Source of the DNA: an uncultured Collinsella sp.
GTDB taxonomy: Bacteria; Actinomycetota; Coriobacteriia; Coriobacteriales; Coriobacteriaceae
Length of the DNA stretch: 64,000 nucleotides
Assembly (NCBI GenBank): GCA_900757615.1
Contig: CAAEON010000005.1
Span: 44,285 to 108,284 of the forward strand
Direction of reading: 5' to 3'
Shown: in pieces, positions 25,640 to 33,666 of the stretch
How the letters are laid out: every line of letters begins with the position of its first letter
Position numbering within the stretch: position 1 is the first letter of the stretch
The notes under the pieces: generated by a model
Seen by the model: the letters and a program-made list of their open reading frames with translations, nothing else
Told to the model about the DNA's origin: nothing
The model's database searches: none
Program-made: the position numbers and the translations under genes

Positions 25640-25676
25640 AACGTTTGCACAAGGCAAACGTTCTATGACGTTCTAT
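25640..25676 (-). promoter_or_regulatory. Operator-like repeats before the Frl-type operon
   Basis: Perfect 9-5-9 inverted repeat AACGTTTGC/GCAAACGTT (25640-25662) immediately followed by a tandem repeat of ACGTTCTAT (25658-25666 and 25668-25676), sharing the ACGTT element. It lies 43-80 bases upstream of the transporter start, just downstream of a possible promoter (TTGATG, 17 bases, TAACCT). Likely target of the GntR regulator encoded next door. Confidence 0.55.
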
Positions 25677-25769
25677 AGGTTACCAGCAGCTTTTCTCGCC
25701 ATCAAGATAATTTCAAACTGATTGCCGCAACGCGGTTGAACGGTTGCGTTTGCGCCGTGAACGGTATGG

Positions 25770-25803
25770 AAACGCCCGGTGAGATGATCCACCGGGCGCT
25801 TTC
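25770..25803 (-). terminator. Terminator of the gntR gene
   Basis: Minus strand GCGCCCGGTGG ... CCGGGCG followed by TTTCC, 13-45 bases after the gntR stop. It separates gntR from the catabolic operon, which must then have its own promoter. Confidence 0.65.
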
Positions 25804-25815
25804 ATACGCAATGTC

Positions 25816-26559
25816 CTAGATGTCAAAAACGTAGCGAGACCCAACGATCCGCTGACGACCGATGATAAACGGCCGCCGCTGCTCATCGAAAAAGAAGGCT
25901 TCCATATAAAACAAGGGTTCGCCAACGGGAACTGCCAACAACCGAGCGACCTCGGGCGACGCACACGCGATCTCAAGCGTGCATGGGTCGGTAAACGCGG
26001 GCGTGCGGCCCGTCAGGTTGCGCACGAACTCAAAAATGGATTGGTTAGATAGAGGTGCCGTTGATAGATAGGCGTTGTCCTCGTAAACATATATGTTGTT
26101 CTCGAGCATGACAGGGACGCCATCGGCAGTACGCACGCGCTCAACGCAGATCAAGTCAGTTCCAACGGGAACACCAAAGAACTGTGCTTCGGTGGAATCC
26201 GCCGGCAGCATCTTTCTCGAAATGACACGCGCCCCCGGTTCCATTCCGTTAACGCGGCATGCGTCCGAAAAACTCTGGACGTCATCCTTCTGGCGAATCT
26301 TGCGCTTGAGCTTGGGGGCATTGACAAACGTGCCTTTCCCCTGTCGCTTCGTTAGATAGCCCTGTTGGACGAGCTCCTCAATAGCGCGTCGCACGGTAAC
26401 GCGGCCAACTTTATAGCTCTCAGCCAATTCGAATTCGTTGGGTATCCGCGCACCTGCCTTGTAGGCACCGGAGTTGATTTCGTTTTTGATGATATCGATA
26501 ACCTGTTGGTACAGCGGTATCGCTGCTTTACCGTCAGTTAGCCCTTCAGTCGGTGGCAT
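25816..26559 (-). CDS. GntR-family regulator with UTRA domain
   Basis: 247 residues: GntR winged helix (about 15-85; VGRVTVRRAIEELVQQGYLTKRQGKGTFV) and a C-terminal UTRA effector domain (about 100-245; VERVRTADGVPVMLENNIYV). UTRA regulators of the HutC/FrlR group bind phosphorylated sugars or amino-acid derivatives. GGAGAGGG precedes the ATG. Immediately upstream of the operon in the same direction; probably its repressor. Its own leader (26560-26640) has imperfect inverted repeats CCTAA-N7-TTAGG and GGACTT-N13-AAGTCC that could be autoregulatory sites. Confidence 0.9.
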   Translation of the reverse strand: MPPTEGLTDGKAAIPLYQQVIDIIKNEINSGAYKAGARIPNEFELAESYKVGRVTVRRAIEELVQQGYLTKRQGKGTFVNAPKLKRKIRQKDDVQSFSDACRVNGMEPGARVISRKMLPADSTEAQFFGVPVGTDLICVERVRTADGVPVMLENNIYVYEDNAYLSTAPLSNQSIFEFVRNLTGRTPAFTDPCTLEIACASPEVARLLAVPVGEPLFYMEAFFFDEQRRPFIIGRQRIVGSRYVFDI

Positions 26560-26709
26560 ATACCCTCTCCAAGCACAATTAAGCCTAAAACGGACTTAGG
26601 GGCATTCAACAAGTCCTTAAGCCCGCATTAGCTTAAAGTATGCTAGGTGTCGCACCAAAATGTCGGCTATTTACTCATCAGACCCGAAAAACGCGCAACT
26701 ACCGCGCTC

Positions 26710-27369
26710 CTAAGAAAGCTCAAGCAGTTCCGGCAGCTGGTCGATGATCTTGTCCGCAGCATCCTGGCTAAAGCCAAACCGCTCCTCGCGCTTGGCGATT
26801 ACCGTCAGACCCGCTCGCTTGCCGGCAGTGATGCCAGGCACCGAATCCTCAACGCAGCAGCAGCGATTCGCGGGCAGCCCCAGCAGGTCCAGCGCATGCA
26901 GGTAGATGTCGGGCTCGGGCTTGCTCTGCTTAAACTGCTCGCCGCTCACCACATACTCAAAGGCATCCGACAGCCCGCACGCGTTGAGCACTTCTTCGAT
27001 GCTATCCATGGGAGACGAGCTGGCAAGCGCCACGCGAACGCCACGGCGCGGCAGCTCTCGAATCGTATCCACGGCGCCCGGGTTAATCAAAGCCTGATAG
27101 TCGCGCGAACGCTTATGCGCCCACTCATCCCAACGGGCCAACGCTTCCTCGCCAGTGAAATGCCCCTTACCGGCGCGCTCAAACCAATCGACCAGCATAT
27201 GCAGGAAGAACTGATGCGAGGTACCGACTTGCCCATTCAACTCCTCTTGAGTCAGGTTAAGCCCAAGCTCCTTGGCAAACGCGGCAGTCTCGCCCAGGTA
27301 GTAATACTCGGTATCGACAATGACACCGTCCATGTCAAAGATAACGGCGTCGAACGGAAATGCGGACAC
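26710..27369 (-). CDS. HAD hydrolase, beta-phosphoglucomutase-like
   Basis: 219 residues, HAD subfamily IA. Motif I FDMDGVIVDTE, motif II LASSSPMDSIEEVL, motif III/IV with Lys in FKQSKPEPDIY and CCVEDSVPGITAGKRAGL. Likely phosphatase or mutase on a sugar phosphate. Start set at GTG 27369 (AGGGAGG five bases upstream); upstream open frame runs through a terminator hairpin and is not real. Downstream of the Cof gene but probably transcribed at reduced level. Confidence 0.88.
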   Translation of the reverse strand: MSAFPFDAVIFDMDGVIVDTEYYYLGETAAFAKELGLNLTQEELNGQVGTSHQFFLHMLVDWFERAGKGHFTGEEALARWDEWAHKRSRDYQALINPGAVDTIRELPRRGVRVALASSSPMDSIEEVLNACGLSDAFEYVVSGEQFKQSKPEPDIYLHALDLLGLPANRCCCVEDSVPGITAGKRAGLTVIAKREERFGFSQDAADKIIDQLPELLELS

Positions 27370-27384
27370 GGCACCCTCCCTAAC

Positions 27385-27410
27385 AAAAGGGCGCCCGCAA
27401 GCAGGCGCCC
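27385..27410 (-). terminator. Terminator after the Cof-type phosphatase gene
   Basis: Minus strand GGGCGCC, 8-base loop, GGCGCCC, then TTTTG. Lies between the two HAD genes. Confidence 0.75.
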
Positions 27411-27433
27411 AAACCATGCATTAATCGGCGATT

Positions 27434-28276
27434 CTAACCCAGCAGCTTATCCAGCGCCACTGCAATACCGTCTTCGTTGTTATTGGCGGTCACCATCTGG
27501 GCCACGGCCTTGACTTCATCGACAGCGTTACCCATGGCGACGCCGGTACCAGCCCACTCGATCATAGACTTGTCGTTCTGGCCGTCGCCAAACGAGACGA
27601 CCTCGCTGGCATCGATACCGAGCTTGGGCAGGGCACCCTCGAGCGCACGGGCTTTGTCGATACCGGGCGCCGTGTACTCAAAGTACCAGTCGGCCGTAAA
27701 CATGCCCGAAAGCGTCTGGGTAAAGGGCGCATACATCTCCTCGTAATGCGCCTGCAGGTAGGTCGGATCACCCGCCGTCAGCAGCTTGTCCACGGGATAA
27801 GTGTCCACGACCTCATGCAAGCTCTCGACCTCGCGAATCTTAAGATCGCACGCATCGCGCTCATACTTGACGATATTCTTCTGCGAACCGTCCGGCAGTG
27901 TGATCATGCAATGGTACGAGTCCTCGACGTGCAAATCGCGACCGAGCGAAATCATAGGGATCACGTCATAGTTTTGCAGATGATCAATCAGACGGTGCAG
28001 TTCGTCAGCCGGCATGGCCTGGTCAAAAAGGACCTCATCGGTCTGAGCGTCGACCACGTGCGCGCCATTAAAGGCAACTAGCAGACCGTCATGGTTTTGA
28101 AGGTCGAGCTCCTGCGCCAAGGCGTGCAACCCCCATGCGGGACGGCCCGAAGCCAAGATGAGCTTAATGCCCGACTCCTGCGCCGCGAGCAGCTTCTCGC
28201 GCGTACGCGGGCTGATGACCTTTTGGTCGTTGGTGAGCGTACCGTCGATATCCATTGCGATGGCTTTGATTGCCAT
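27434..28276 (-). CDS. Cof-type HAD-IIB phosphatase
   Basis: 280 residues. HAD motif I AMDIDGTLTND, motif II LASGRPAWGL, and motif IV SFGDGQNDKSMIEWAGTGVAMGNA, with a C2B cap between about 85 and 190. Such enzymes dephosphorylate sugar phosphates, flavin or pyridoxal phosphate. ATG 28276 with GGGAGG five bases upstream; a much longer open frame upstream lacks a ribosome site. Confidence 0.9.
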   Translation of the reverse strand: MAIKAIAMDIDGTLTNDQKVISPRTREKLLAAQESGIKLILASGRPAWGLHALAQELDLQNHDGLLVAFNGAHVVDAQTDEVLFDQAMPADELHRLIDHLQNYDVIPMISLGRDLHVEDSYHCMITLPDGSQKNIVKYERDACDLKIREVESLHEVVDTYPVDKLLTAGDPTYLQAHYEEMYAPFTQTLSGMFTADWYFEYTAPGIDKARALEGALPKLGIDASEVVSFGDGQNDKSMIEWAGTGVAMGNAVDEVKAVAQMVTANNNEDGIAVALDKLLG

Positions 28277-28450
28277 ATATGCCTCCCTGTCATTGAACAA
28301 CCTTGTCTGAGCCATCATACAGAACACCCACGGCGGCGCTGTTTGCAACGGGAAAAATGTCATATTGTCCCAAACATGAACGGCGCGCCTTCGACGATTG
28401 CGATGCCCGTCGAGGCGCCTCCCGATACATTCCATCCTATCCAAATAGCA

Positions 28451-28484
28451 AGGGGCCCGTATCCCAACGGATACGGGCCCCTTT
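28451..28484. terminator. Hairpin after pgi
   Basis: 14-bp perfect stem AGGGGCCCGTATCC/GGATACGGGCCCCT, loop CAAC. T-tracts are short on both strands. It ends the pgi transcript about 30 bases after its stop. Confidence 0.7.
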
Positions 28485-28512
28485 CAGCCATAAGCCAACT
28501 CGGCCGTAAAAA

Positions 28513-30207
28513 CTACTTGCGATGAGCGCGATAGAACTCGATGAGCGCCTGGGTCGAAGCGTCCTGCTCGGCCTTGGCGGCGTCGTCGTGGAAGGCCGGG
28601 GTGATCTGCTTGGCAAGCTGCTTGCCCAGCTCGACGCCCCACTGGTCGTAGGAGTCGATGCCCCAGACCGTGCCCTCGACAAACGTGATGTGCTCGTACA
28701 GGGCGATGAGCTCGCCGAGTGCGAACGGGGTCAGCGTGTCGCCGAAGATCGAGGTCGTCGGACGGTTGCCCTCAAAGCAGCGCGCCGGGACGATCTGCTC
28801 GGGCGTGCCCTCGGCACGAACCTCGTCGGCCGTCTTACCAAAGGCGAGCGCCTTGGTCTGGGCCAGGAAGTTGCCCAGGAACAGCTCGTGGACGTCCTGG
28901 CCGCTGTCGGTTGCGGGGTTGGCGGTATTGGCAAAGGCGATGAAATCGGCCGGGACCACCACGGTGCCCTGGTGCAGCAGCTGGTAGAAGGCGTGCTGAC
29001 CGTTGGTACCGGGCTCGCCCCAGAAGATCTCACCGGTATCGGAGGTCACAGCGCTGCCGTCCCAGCGGACGTGCTTGCCGTTGGACTCCATGGTGAGCTG
29101 TTGCAGGTAGGCCGGGAAACGATGCAGATACTGGCAGTACGGCAGCACGGCGTGGCTCTTGGAACCGAAGAAGTTGACGTACCAGACGTTGAGCAGGCCC
29201 ATCAGCGCGACGGCGTTGTTCTCGAGCGGGGTGTTGCAGAAGTACTCGTCGATGGCGTGGAAGCCCTCAAGGAACTGCTGGAAGCGCTCGGGGCCGAGCA
29301 CGACGATCAGCGACAGACCCACGGCGGAGTCGACGGAATAGCGGCCGCCGACCCAGTTCCAAAAACCGAAGGCGTTGGCGGGGTCGATACCGAAGGCCTC
29401 GACCTTTTCGAGCGCGGTGGAAACGGCGACGAAGTGCTTTGCCACGGCCTCGGCGTTCTGCTCATCGGAGCCATCGATGGCGCCCTGAGCCTTGAGCTGC
29501 TCGAGCATCCAGGTCTTGACCTCACGGGCGTTGGTGAGGGTCTCGAGCGTGGTGAAGGTCTTGGAGACGATGATCACGAGCGTGGTCTCGGGATCCAAAC
29601 CCTTGAGCTTCTCGGCCTGGTCGTTGGGGTCGATGTTGGAGATATAGCGGCAGTCGATACCGGCGTCGGCATAGGGACGCAGGGCCTCGTAAGCCATGAC
29701 CGGGCCCAAATCGGAGCCGCCGATGCCGATGGACACCAGGTGCTCGATCTTCTTGCCGGTAACGCCCTTCCACTCACCGGAGCGCACGCGCTCGGCGAAG
29801 GCATACATGCGGTCGAGGACCTCGTGCACGTCGGCGACGACATCCTGGCCGTCGACGATAAGCTGGCCTTTCTCGCTTGCCGGACGGCGCAGCGCGGTGT
29901 GCAGGACGGCGCGGTCCTCGGTGGTGTTGATGTGCTCGCCGGAGAACATGGCGTCGCGGCGCTCCTCGAGCTTCACCTCGCGGGCAAGATCGCACAGCAG
30001 CTTGACGGTCTCATCAGTCACCAGGTTCTTGGACAGGTCGAAGTGCAGGTCACCGGCGTCAAAGCTCAGCTTGTTCACGCGCTCGGCATCGGCGGCGAAC
30101 CAGGCCTTGAGGTCGATACCCTCGGCCTCGAGCTTCTCCTGATGGGCCTCGAGCGCCTTCCAAGCGGCAGTCGACGTAGCATCGATAGGTGCGGCAACAG
30201 TTGCCAT
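28513..30207 (-). CDS. pgi: Glucose-6-phosphate isomerase
   Basis: 564 residues. Interconverts glucose 6-phosphate and fructose 6-phosphate. Visible: SIGIGGSDLGPVMAYEALRP, VIIVSKTFTTLETLTN (phosphate-binding SIS loop), GGRYSVDSAVGLS, and the C-terminal signature with GVELGKQLAKQI. ATG at 30207 with GGAGGA five bases upstream. It can take glucose 6-phosphate released by the FrlB-like deglycase into glycolysis, although the genes are separated. Own terminator downstream. Confidence 0.97.
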   Translation of the reverse strand: MATVAAPIDATSTAAWKALEAHQEKLEAEGIDLKAWFAADAERVNKLSFDAGDLHFDLSKNLVTDETVKLLCDLAREVKLEERRDAMFSGEHINTTEDRAVLHTALRRPASEKGQLIVDGQDVVADVHEVLDRMYAFAERVRSGEWKGVTGKKIEHLVSIGIGGSDLGPVMAYEALRPYADAGIDCRYISNIDPNDQAEKLKGLDPETTLVIIVSKTFTTLETLTNAREVKTWMLEQLKAQGAIDGSDEQNAEAVAKHFVAVSTALEKVEAFGIDPANAFGFWNWVGGRYSVDSAVGLSLIVVLGPERFQQFLEGFHAIDEYFCNTPLENNAVALMGLLNVWYVNFFGSKSHAVLPYCQYLHRFPAYLQQLTMESNGKHVRWDGSAVTSDTGEIFWGEPGTNGQHAFYQLLHQGTVVVPADFIAFANTANPATDSGQDVHELFLGNFLAQTKALAFGKTADEVRAEGTPEQIVPARCFEGNRPTTSIFGDTLTPFALGELIALYEHITFVEGTVWGIDSYDQWGVELGKQLAKQITPAFHDDAAKAEQDASTQALIEFYRAHRK

Positions 30208-30334
30208 AGAGTCCTCCTCAGCATACGGGCGCACGCCTCCATGCGCCCGGACATTCAGATGCCACTATTCTAGCGCAGGTCAAGACTATAATCAGCGAGC
30301 GTTGCCAATCGGCCCCCAAACGGCAACCGACCAA

Positions 30335-30406
30335 AAAGGGACAGGTTTAATTTGGCAGGTCAAACGCTTTACCAATCAAAAATAACCTATCCCTTTATGC
30401 CAAATA
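30335..30406. repeat. Imperfect inverted repeat with GGGACAGGTT motif
   Basis: AAAGGGACAGGTT (30335-30347) faces AACCTATCCCTTT (30384-30396) with one mismatch, and ATTTGGCA next to the first arm faces TGCCAAAT next to the second. Looks like a small non-autonomous repeat, between pgi and the next gene. The same GGGACAGGTTT recurs at 31073. Confidence 0.5.
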
Positions 30407-30982
30407 TTAGGCCGCAGCGCAGACGCTACCGAGCAACTCACGCAGAGGAGACCCGATGCCCTCCAGCAGTTCGGGCGCGATGATGGCAAAAACGGGAACC
30501 TCGCCGACACCCACAACGGCGGGCACTTTTCCCTCGGAGACGATGCATCCATAAGGCACAAAGCCGTCCTCACCGGCATCGAGCGCCGCCATACGACGGG
30601 CGAGCTCGCGCGCAAAGCCGGCCGTATCGGCATCGCCGATCGCCAGGACAAAGTCCACGCCTTCGTCGGTCGCCAGGGCCACGGCTTCGTCGATCAGCTC
30701 GTCTCCCCCGTCGCCCCCGACCAAACCGCAGCGGAAAAGCACGCGCTCGAGCAGGGCGCGATCGAGCGAGCCCAGCGCCGCCGAAACGAGCTCATCACGC
30801 GTGTGCTTGTCGCCTCCCAGCACGACCAGTGCCTTGGTGCCGCCATAGTGGGCAACCAATCGCCCGCACCAGCGAGCCACATCCCCATCCGCAACCAAGC
30901 GCGTCGGCATACCAAACCCATAGTCGACCATTATCCCCACAACCCTTCCGTGCGTATAGGCGGTATCAATCGTTAGACTCAT
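30407..30982 (-). CDS. Orphan N-terminal-domain-like protein of the iron alcohol dehydrogenase family
   Basis: 191 residues. The stretch YGGTKALVVLGGDKHTRDEL and, near residue 110, EGVDFVLAIGDADTAG follow the pattern of the Rossmann-like domain of NADPH butanol dehydrogenases, where the second reads VDFILAVGGGSxIDS. Here GGGS is GDAD, so dinucleotide binding is doubtful, and the metal-binding C-terminal domain (about 200 residues) is absent. The last 60 residues (GEVPVFAIIAPELLEG) do not match the family clearly. Either a repurposed domain or a truncated gene; the open frame and codon use look normal. Confidence 0.6.
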   Translation of the reverse strand: MSLTIDTAYTHGRVVGIMVDYGFGMPTRLVADGDVARWCGRLVAHYGGTKALVVLGGDKHTRDELVSAALGSLDRALLERVLFRCGLVGGDGGDELIDEAVALATDEGVDFVLAIGDADTAGFARELARRMAALDAGEDGFVPYGCIVSEGKVPAVVGVGEVPVFAIIAPELLEGIGSPLRELLGSVCAAA

Positions 30983-31082
30983 GCTACGAAGCGAGGTTTT
31001 CCGAGCTGTTTCGCGCTCTTTAGAGCTGCGTTAAAAAACCCGATGCAACCGCACGACCATACCCGCCAAAGAGGGACAGGTT

Positions 31083-31111
31083 TTGACGATGTCCGCGCAA
31101 GCAGGTATTAT
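31083..31111 (+). promoter_or_regulatory. Promoter of the Y-family polymerase operon
   Basis: TTGACG (31083-31088), exactly 17 bases, TATTAT (31106-31111). The -35 element overlaps a GGGACAGGTTTT repeat. Confidence 0.7.
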
Positions 31112-31142
31112 CGAACATGTATTCGATAAGAACATGTGTTTG
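31112..31142 (+). promoter_or_regulatory. Two tandem LexA (SOS) boxes
   Basis: CGAACATGTATTCG (31112-31125) differs by one base from the Gram-positive CGAAC-N4-GTTCG SOS box; AGAACATGTGTTTG (31129-31142) keeps the GAAC-N4-GTT core. Both lie just after the -10 element, where LexA would block transcription. Confidence 0.75.
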
Positions 31143-31156
31143 ATGGAAGGACACGG

Positions 31157-32662
31157 ATGGCGCACGAGCAGCACACCTATATCTGCATCGACCTCAAGAC
31201 GTTTTATGCCAGCGTCGAGTGCGTCGACCGTGGGCTCGATCCGCTCACCACCAACCTGGTCGTTGCCGACGAATCGCGCGGGCGCACGACCATCTGCCTC
31301 GCCATCACACAGGCCATGAAGGACCTCGGGATACGCAATCGCTGCCGTCTGTTCGAAATTCCCGATGGCATCGACTACATCACGGCCGTACCGCGCATGC
31401 AGCATTACATGGAGGTGTCGGCGAAAATCTACGGTATCTATCTGGAATACGTCAGCCCCCAGGACGTGCACGTCTACTCCATCGATGAGTGCTTTATCGA
31501 CGTGACGCCCTATCTGGACCTCTATCACACAGATGCGGAAGGGTTCGCCTGCACGCTGCGCGACGAGGTCCTCGCGCGCACCGGCATCACGGCGACGGTC
31601 GGCATCGGCCCCAACCTATTCCAGGCCAAGGTAGCGCTCGACATTACCGCCAAGCACGTACCCAGCCGCATCGGCATACTCGACGACGAGACCTTTCGCA
31701 AGGAGATCTGGCCTCATCGTCCCATTACCGATATCTGGGGCATCGGCCCCGGCGTGGCAGCCCGCCTCGAAAAGTACGGCGTCTACGATCTGATGGGTGT
31801 CGCCGCGCTCGACGAAAACCTGCTTTACGATGAGCTCGGCGTCAATGCCGAATATCTTATCGACCACGCCTTTGGGCGCGAGCCAACGACCATCGCCGAT
31901 ATCCAAGCCTATCGCCCGCAAGCGACCTCGACCACCACGGGGCAGGTGCTCTCGAAGGGCTATGCCTACGAGCAGGCCTACACCGTCTTGCGCGAAATGG
32001 TCGATGCCGCCGTGCTGGATTTGATCGACAAGCACGTGGTGTGCGACAGCATCTCGCTCTTTGTGGGCTATGCAAGCGAGCGCGCCGACATACGCCGGCT
32101 CAACGTCAGCGGCACGGCGCAGTATATAGACGGCTGCGGACACCTGCGCTCGAGTACCTCGGGCATCGAACCCGCAGCGACCGACGGCTCCGAGCTCGCG
32201 CCCCGTGCTCCCAAGCCCGTCCAGCGCGATGACGAAAGGCGTCGCCTGGTGCGCGAAGCGCAGGCAATCGATGGCATCTTTGTGGGAGAGCATGGCGGCA
32301 AACCGCGTGGTGGCTATGCCGCACTCTTTGCGCACTCCAACGCCTCGCGAAAGCTGCCCGAGCGCACTAATTCGTTTAAGAAAATCATGGGCTATTTCGA
32401 TGAGCTCTGGGCGCAGACTGTCGATCCCAAACGACCAGTCAAGCGCATCAACCTGGGATTTGGCAACCTCATGCCGGAGGAGTTTGCCACCATCGATCTA
32501 TTCAGCGATGTCGAGGCCGATGAGCGCGAGCGCGAGCTGGCCCGTGCCGTGCTGGCTGTAAAAGGCAAATACGGCAAGAACGCGCTGGTTAAGGGACTGA
32601 GCTTTACCGCCGGTGCCACCGCACGCGAACGCAACGATCAGGTAGGAGGGCACCGTGCCTAA
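31157..32662 (+). CDS. Y-family DNA polymerase (UvrX/ImpB type)
   Basis: 501 residues. Translesion polymerase: catalytic motifs CIDLKTFYASVECVDRG (metal Asp), VYSIDECFIDVTPY (Asp-Glu pair near residue 115), finger and palm region, helix-hairpin-helix IWGIGPGVAARLEKYGVYDL, then the little-finger domain and a C-terminal extension typical of the UvrX/YqjW group. ATG 31157 has GGAAGG six bases upstream. Preceded by an SOS-type promoter and overlapping the YolD gene by eight bases, as in Bacillus. No phage or plasmid genes nearby. Confidence 0.95.
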   Translation: MAHEQHTYICIDLKTFYASVECVDRGLDPLTTNLVVADESRGRTTICLAITQAMKDLGIRNRCRLFEIPDGIDYITAVPRMQHYMEVSAKIYGIYLEYVSPQDVHVYSIDECFIDVTPYLDLYHTDAEGFACTLRDEVLARTGITATVGIGPNLFQAKVALDITAKHVPSRIGILDDETFRKEIWPHRPITDIWGIGPGVAARLEKYGVYDLMGVAALDENLLYDELGVNAEYLIDHAFGREPTTIADIQAYRPQATSTTTGQVLSKGYAYEQAYTVLREMVDAAVLDLIDKHVVCDSISLFVGYASERADIRRLNVSGTAQYIDGCGHLRSSTSGIEPAATDGSELAPRAPKPVQRDDERRRLVREAQAIDGIFVGEHGGKPRGGYAALFAHSNASRKLPERTNSFKKIMGYFDELWAQTVDPKRPVKRINLGFGNLMPEEFATIDLFSDVEADERERELARAVLAVKGKYGKNALVKGLSFTAGATARERNDQVGGHRA

Positions 32663-33080
32663 GCCCCAACAGCAGCCGATGCGGCCACCGACACCTTTTG
32701 AACGCCTAGCGGACCCCGAGGGAAGACGTCGCTCCGCCGACCCCAAGCTCACCGCTAACGGCGCCGTCCGTGCCGGCCGTGCCGCGCAGTTTATGCCCTT
32801 TGCCGCCCTCACGGGATATTACGAACTCGTGCGCAAGCAAGAGATCACCGCCGAACCAAAATGTGAACTCACGGAAGAAAAAGCCCTCGAGCTTTCGAAA
32901 AAGCTCGAGGGCCTCAAACGTGGCGACCTAGTCCGCGTCACCTATTACGATGCGTACGGCTATCGCTCCCGCACCGGCATCCTCGACGAGGTACTCCCTG
33001 CCTTCAAGCTCCTCAAGCTCAAAGACATCGCCATCGATTTCGATGACATTCTTGACATCGAACTGCGCGGACGAGCCTAG
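32655..33080 (+). CDS. YolD-like protein
   Basis: 141 residues. The YolD signature RAAQFMPFAALTGYYELVRKQE is near residue 43; the C-terminal half (GDLVRVTYYDAYGYRSRTGILDEV) is the typical beta-rich domain. YolD proteins are encoded with Y-family polymerases and are thought to modulate them as UmuD does UmuC. GTG start at 32655 with AGGAGG upstream, inside the end of the polymerase gene. No stem-loop terminator is obvious before the convergent HMA gene. Confidence 0.9.
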   Translation: MPKPQQQPMRPPTPFERLADPEGRRRSADPKLTANGAVRAGRAAQFMPFAALTGYYELVRKQEITAEPKCELTEEKALELSKKLEGLKRGDLVRVTYYDAYGYRSRTGILDEVLPAFKLLKLKDIAIDFDDILDIELRGRA

Positions 33081-33106
33081 ACAAGGAAGTGCATCCAAGG
33101 CGGCGC

Positions 33107-33490
33107 TTACAGCGTCATGACGTAGTAACCCGCATCCTTCACGGCCGCCACGAGAGCACCGCGATCGATTGGCCGCTTGGAGCGCACGCGCGCCGTGTGG
33201 TCCGCGTACGTTACCGTTGCCCACACACCATTCAGCGCATTGAGGGCATTGGCCACATTCTGAGCGCAGCCATCGCAGCTCATGCCGCCGATGAGCAGCT
33301 CATCGCTATAGGGGTAGTGGGACGGATCGGTATCCGCAACCACTACCTTCTTGGCCTTCTTACCGCTCGTGCCATCGCTGCAGCAGCTCTTTCCGTGTGT
33401 CGAAGCGACAATACGCCGCAGGCCAAAGAACATGCCGACGACAATCGCGGCAAGCACGATGATATTTGCAGGGTTTAGCAAGTCTTCCAT
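33107..33490 (-). CDS. Membrane-anchored heavy-metal-associated (HMA) protein
   Basis: 127 residues: one N-terminal membrane helix (about 6-25, IIVLAAIVVGMFFGLRRIV), a CC pair, a short linker and a C-terminal HMA domain (about 60-127) with the copper-binding loop GGMSCDGCAQNV. Probably binds Cu(I) at the inner face of the membrane and passes it to a P-type ATPase encoded elsewhere. ATG 33490 with AAAGGGG five bases upstream. A CsoR-type palindrome lies in its leader. Confidence 0.88.
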   Translation of the reverse strand: MEDLLNPANIIVLAAIVVGMFFGLRRIVASTHGKSCCSDGTSGKKAKKVVVADTDPSHYPYSDELLIGGMSCDGCAQNVANALNALNGVWATVTYADHTARVRSKRPIDRGALVAAVKDAGYYVMTL

Positions 33491-33522
33491 GCGATCCCCT
33501 TTCTCCAAACTCTTATACCTAT

Positions 33523-33535
33523 ACCCCCATGGGGT
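33523..33535 (-). promoter_or_regulatory. CsoR-type operator
   Basis: ACCCC-CAT-GGGGT inside TATACCCCCATGGGGTGTT, matching the AT-flanked CCC...GGG pattern of CsoR/RcnR operators; 33 bases before the HMA start. The regulator is not in this window. Confidence 0.55.
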
Positions 33536-33666
33536 GTTCCCATCTTACTCCAAACTCGTGTCGGTTCGGTCAATTAGTTTCCCGCTTCAAACTTTTTTGT
33601 TGACCTTGGCTTACTTTCGTGTATAAGTTTTCCTAGGCTAACAACTGAGGACCCGAAAGGAGCATC

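Noticed and set aside
28522..30273. 583-codon plus-strand open frame
   Set aside because: Antisense to pgi, which has all catalytic motifs; the plus frame has no ribosome site or motif.
31083..33080. Prophage or integrated plasmid around the Y-family polymerase
   Set aside because: No integrase, structural or replication genes on either side; neighbours are ordinary metabolic genes.
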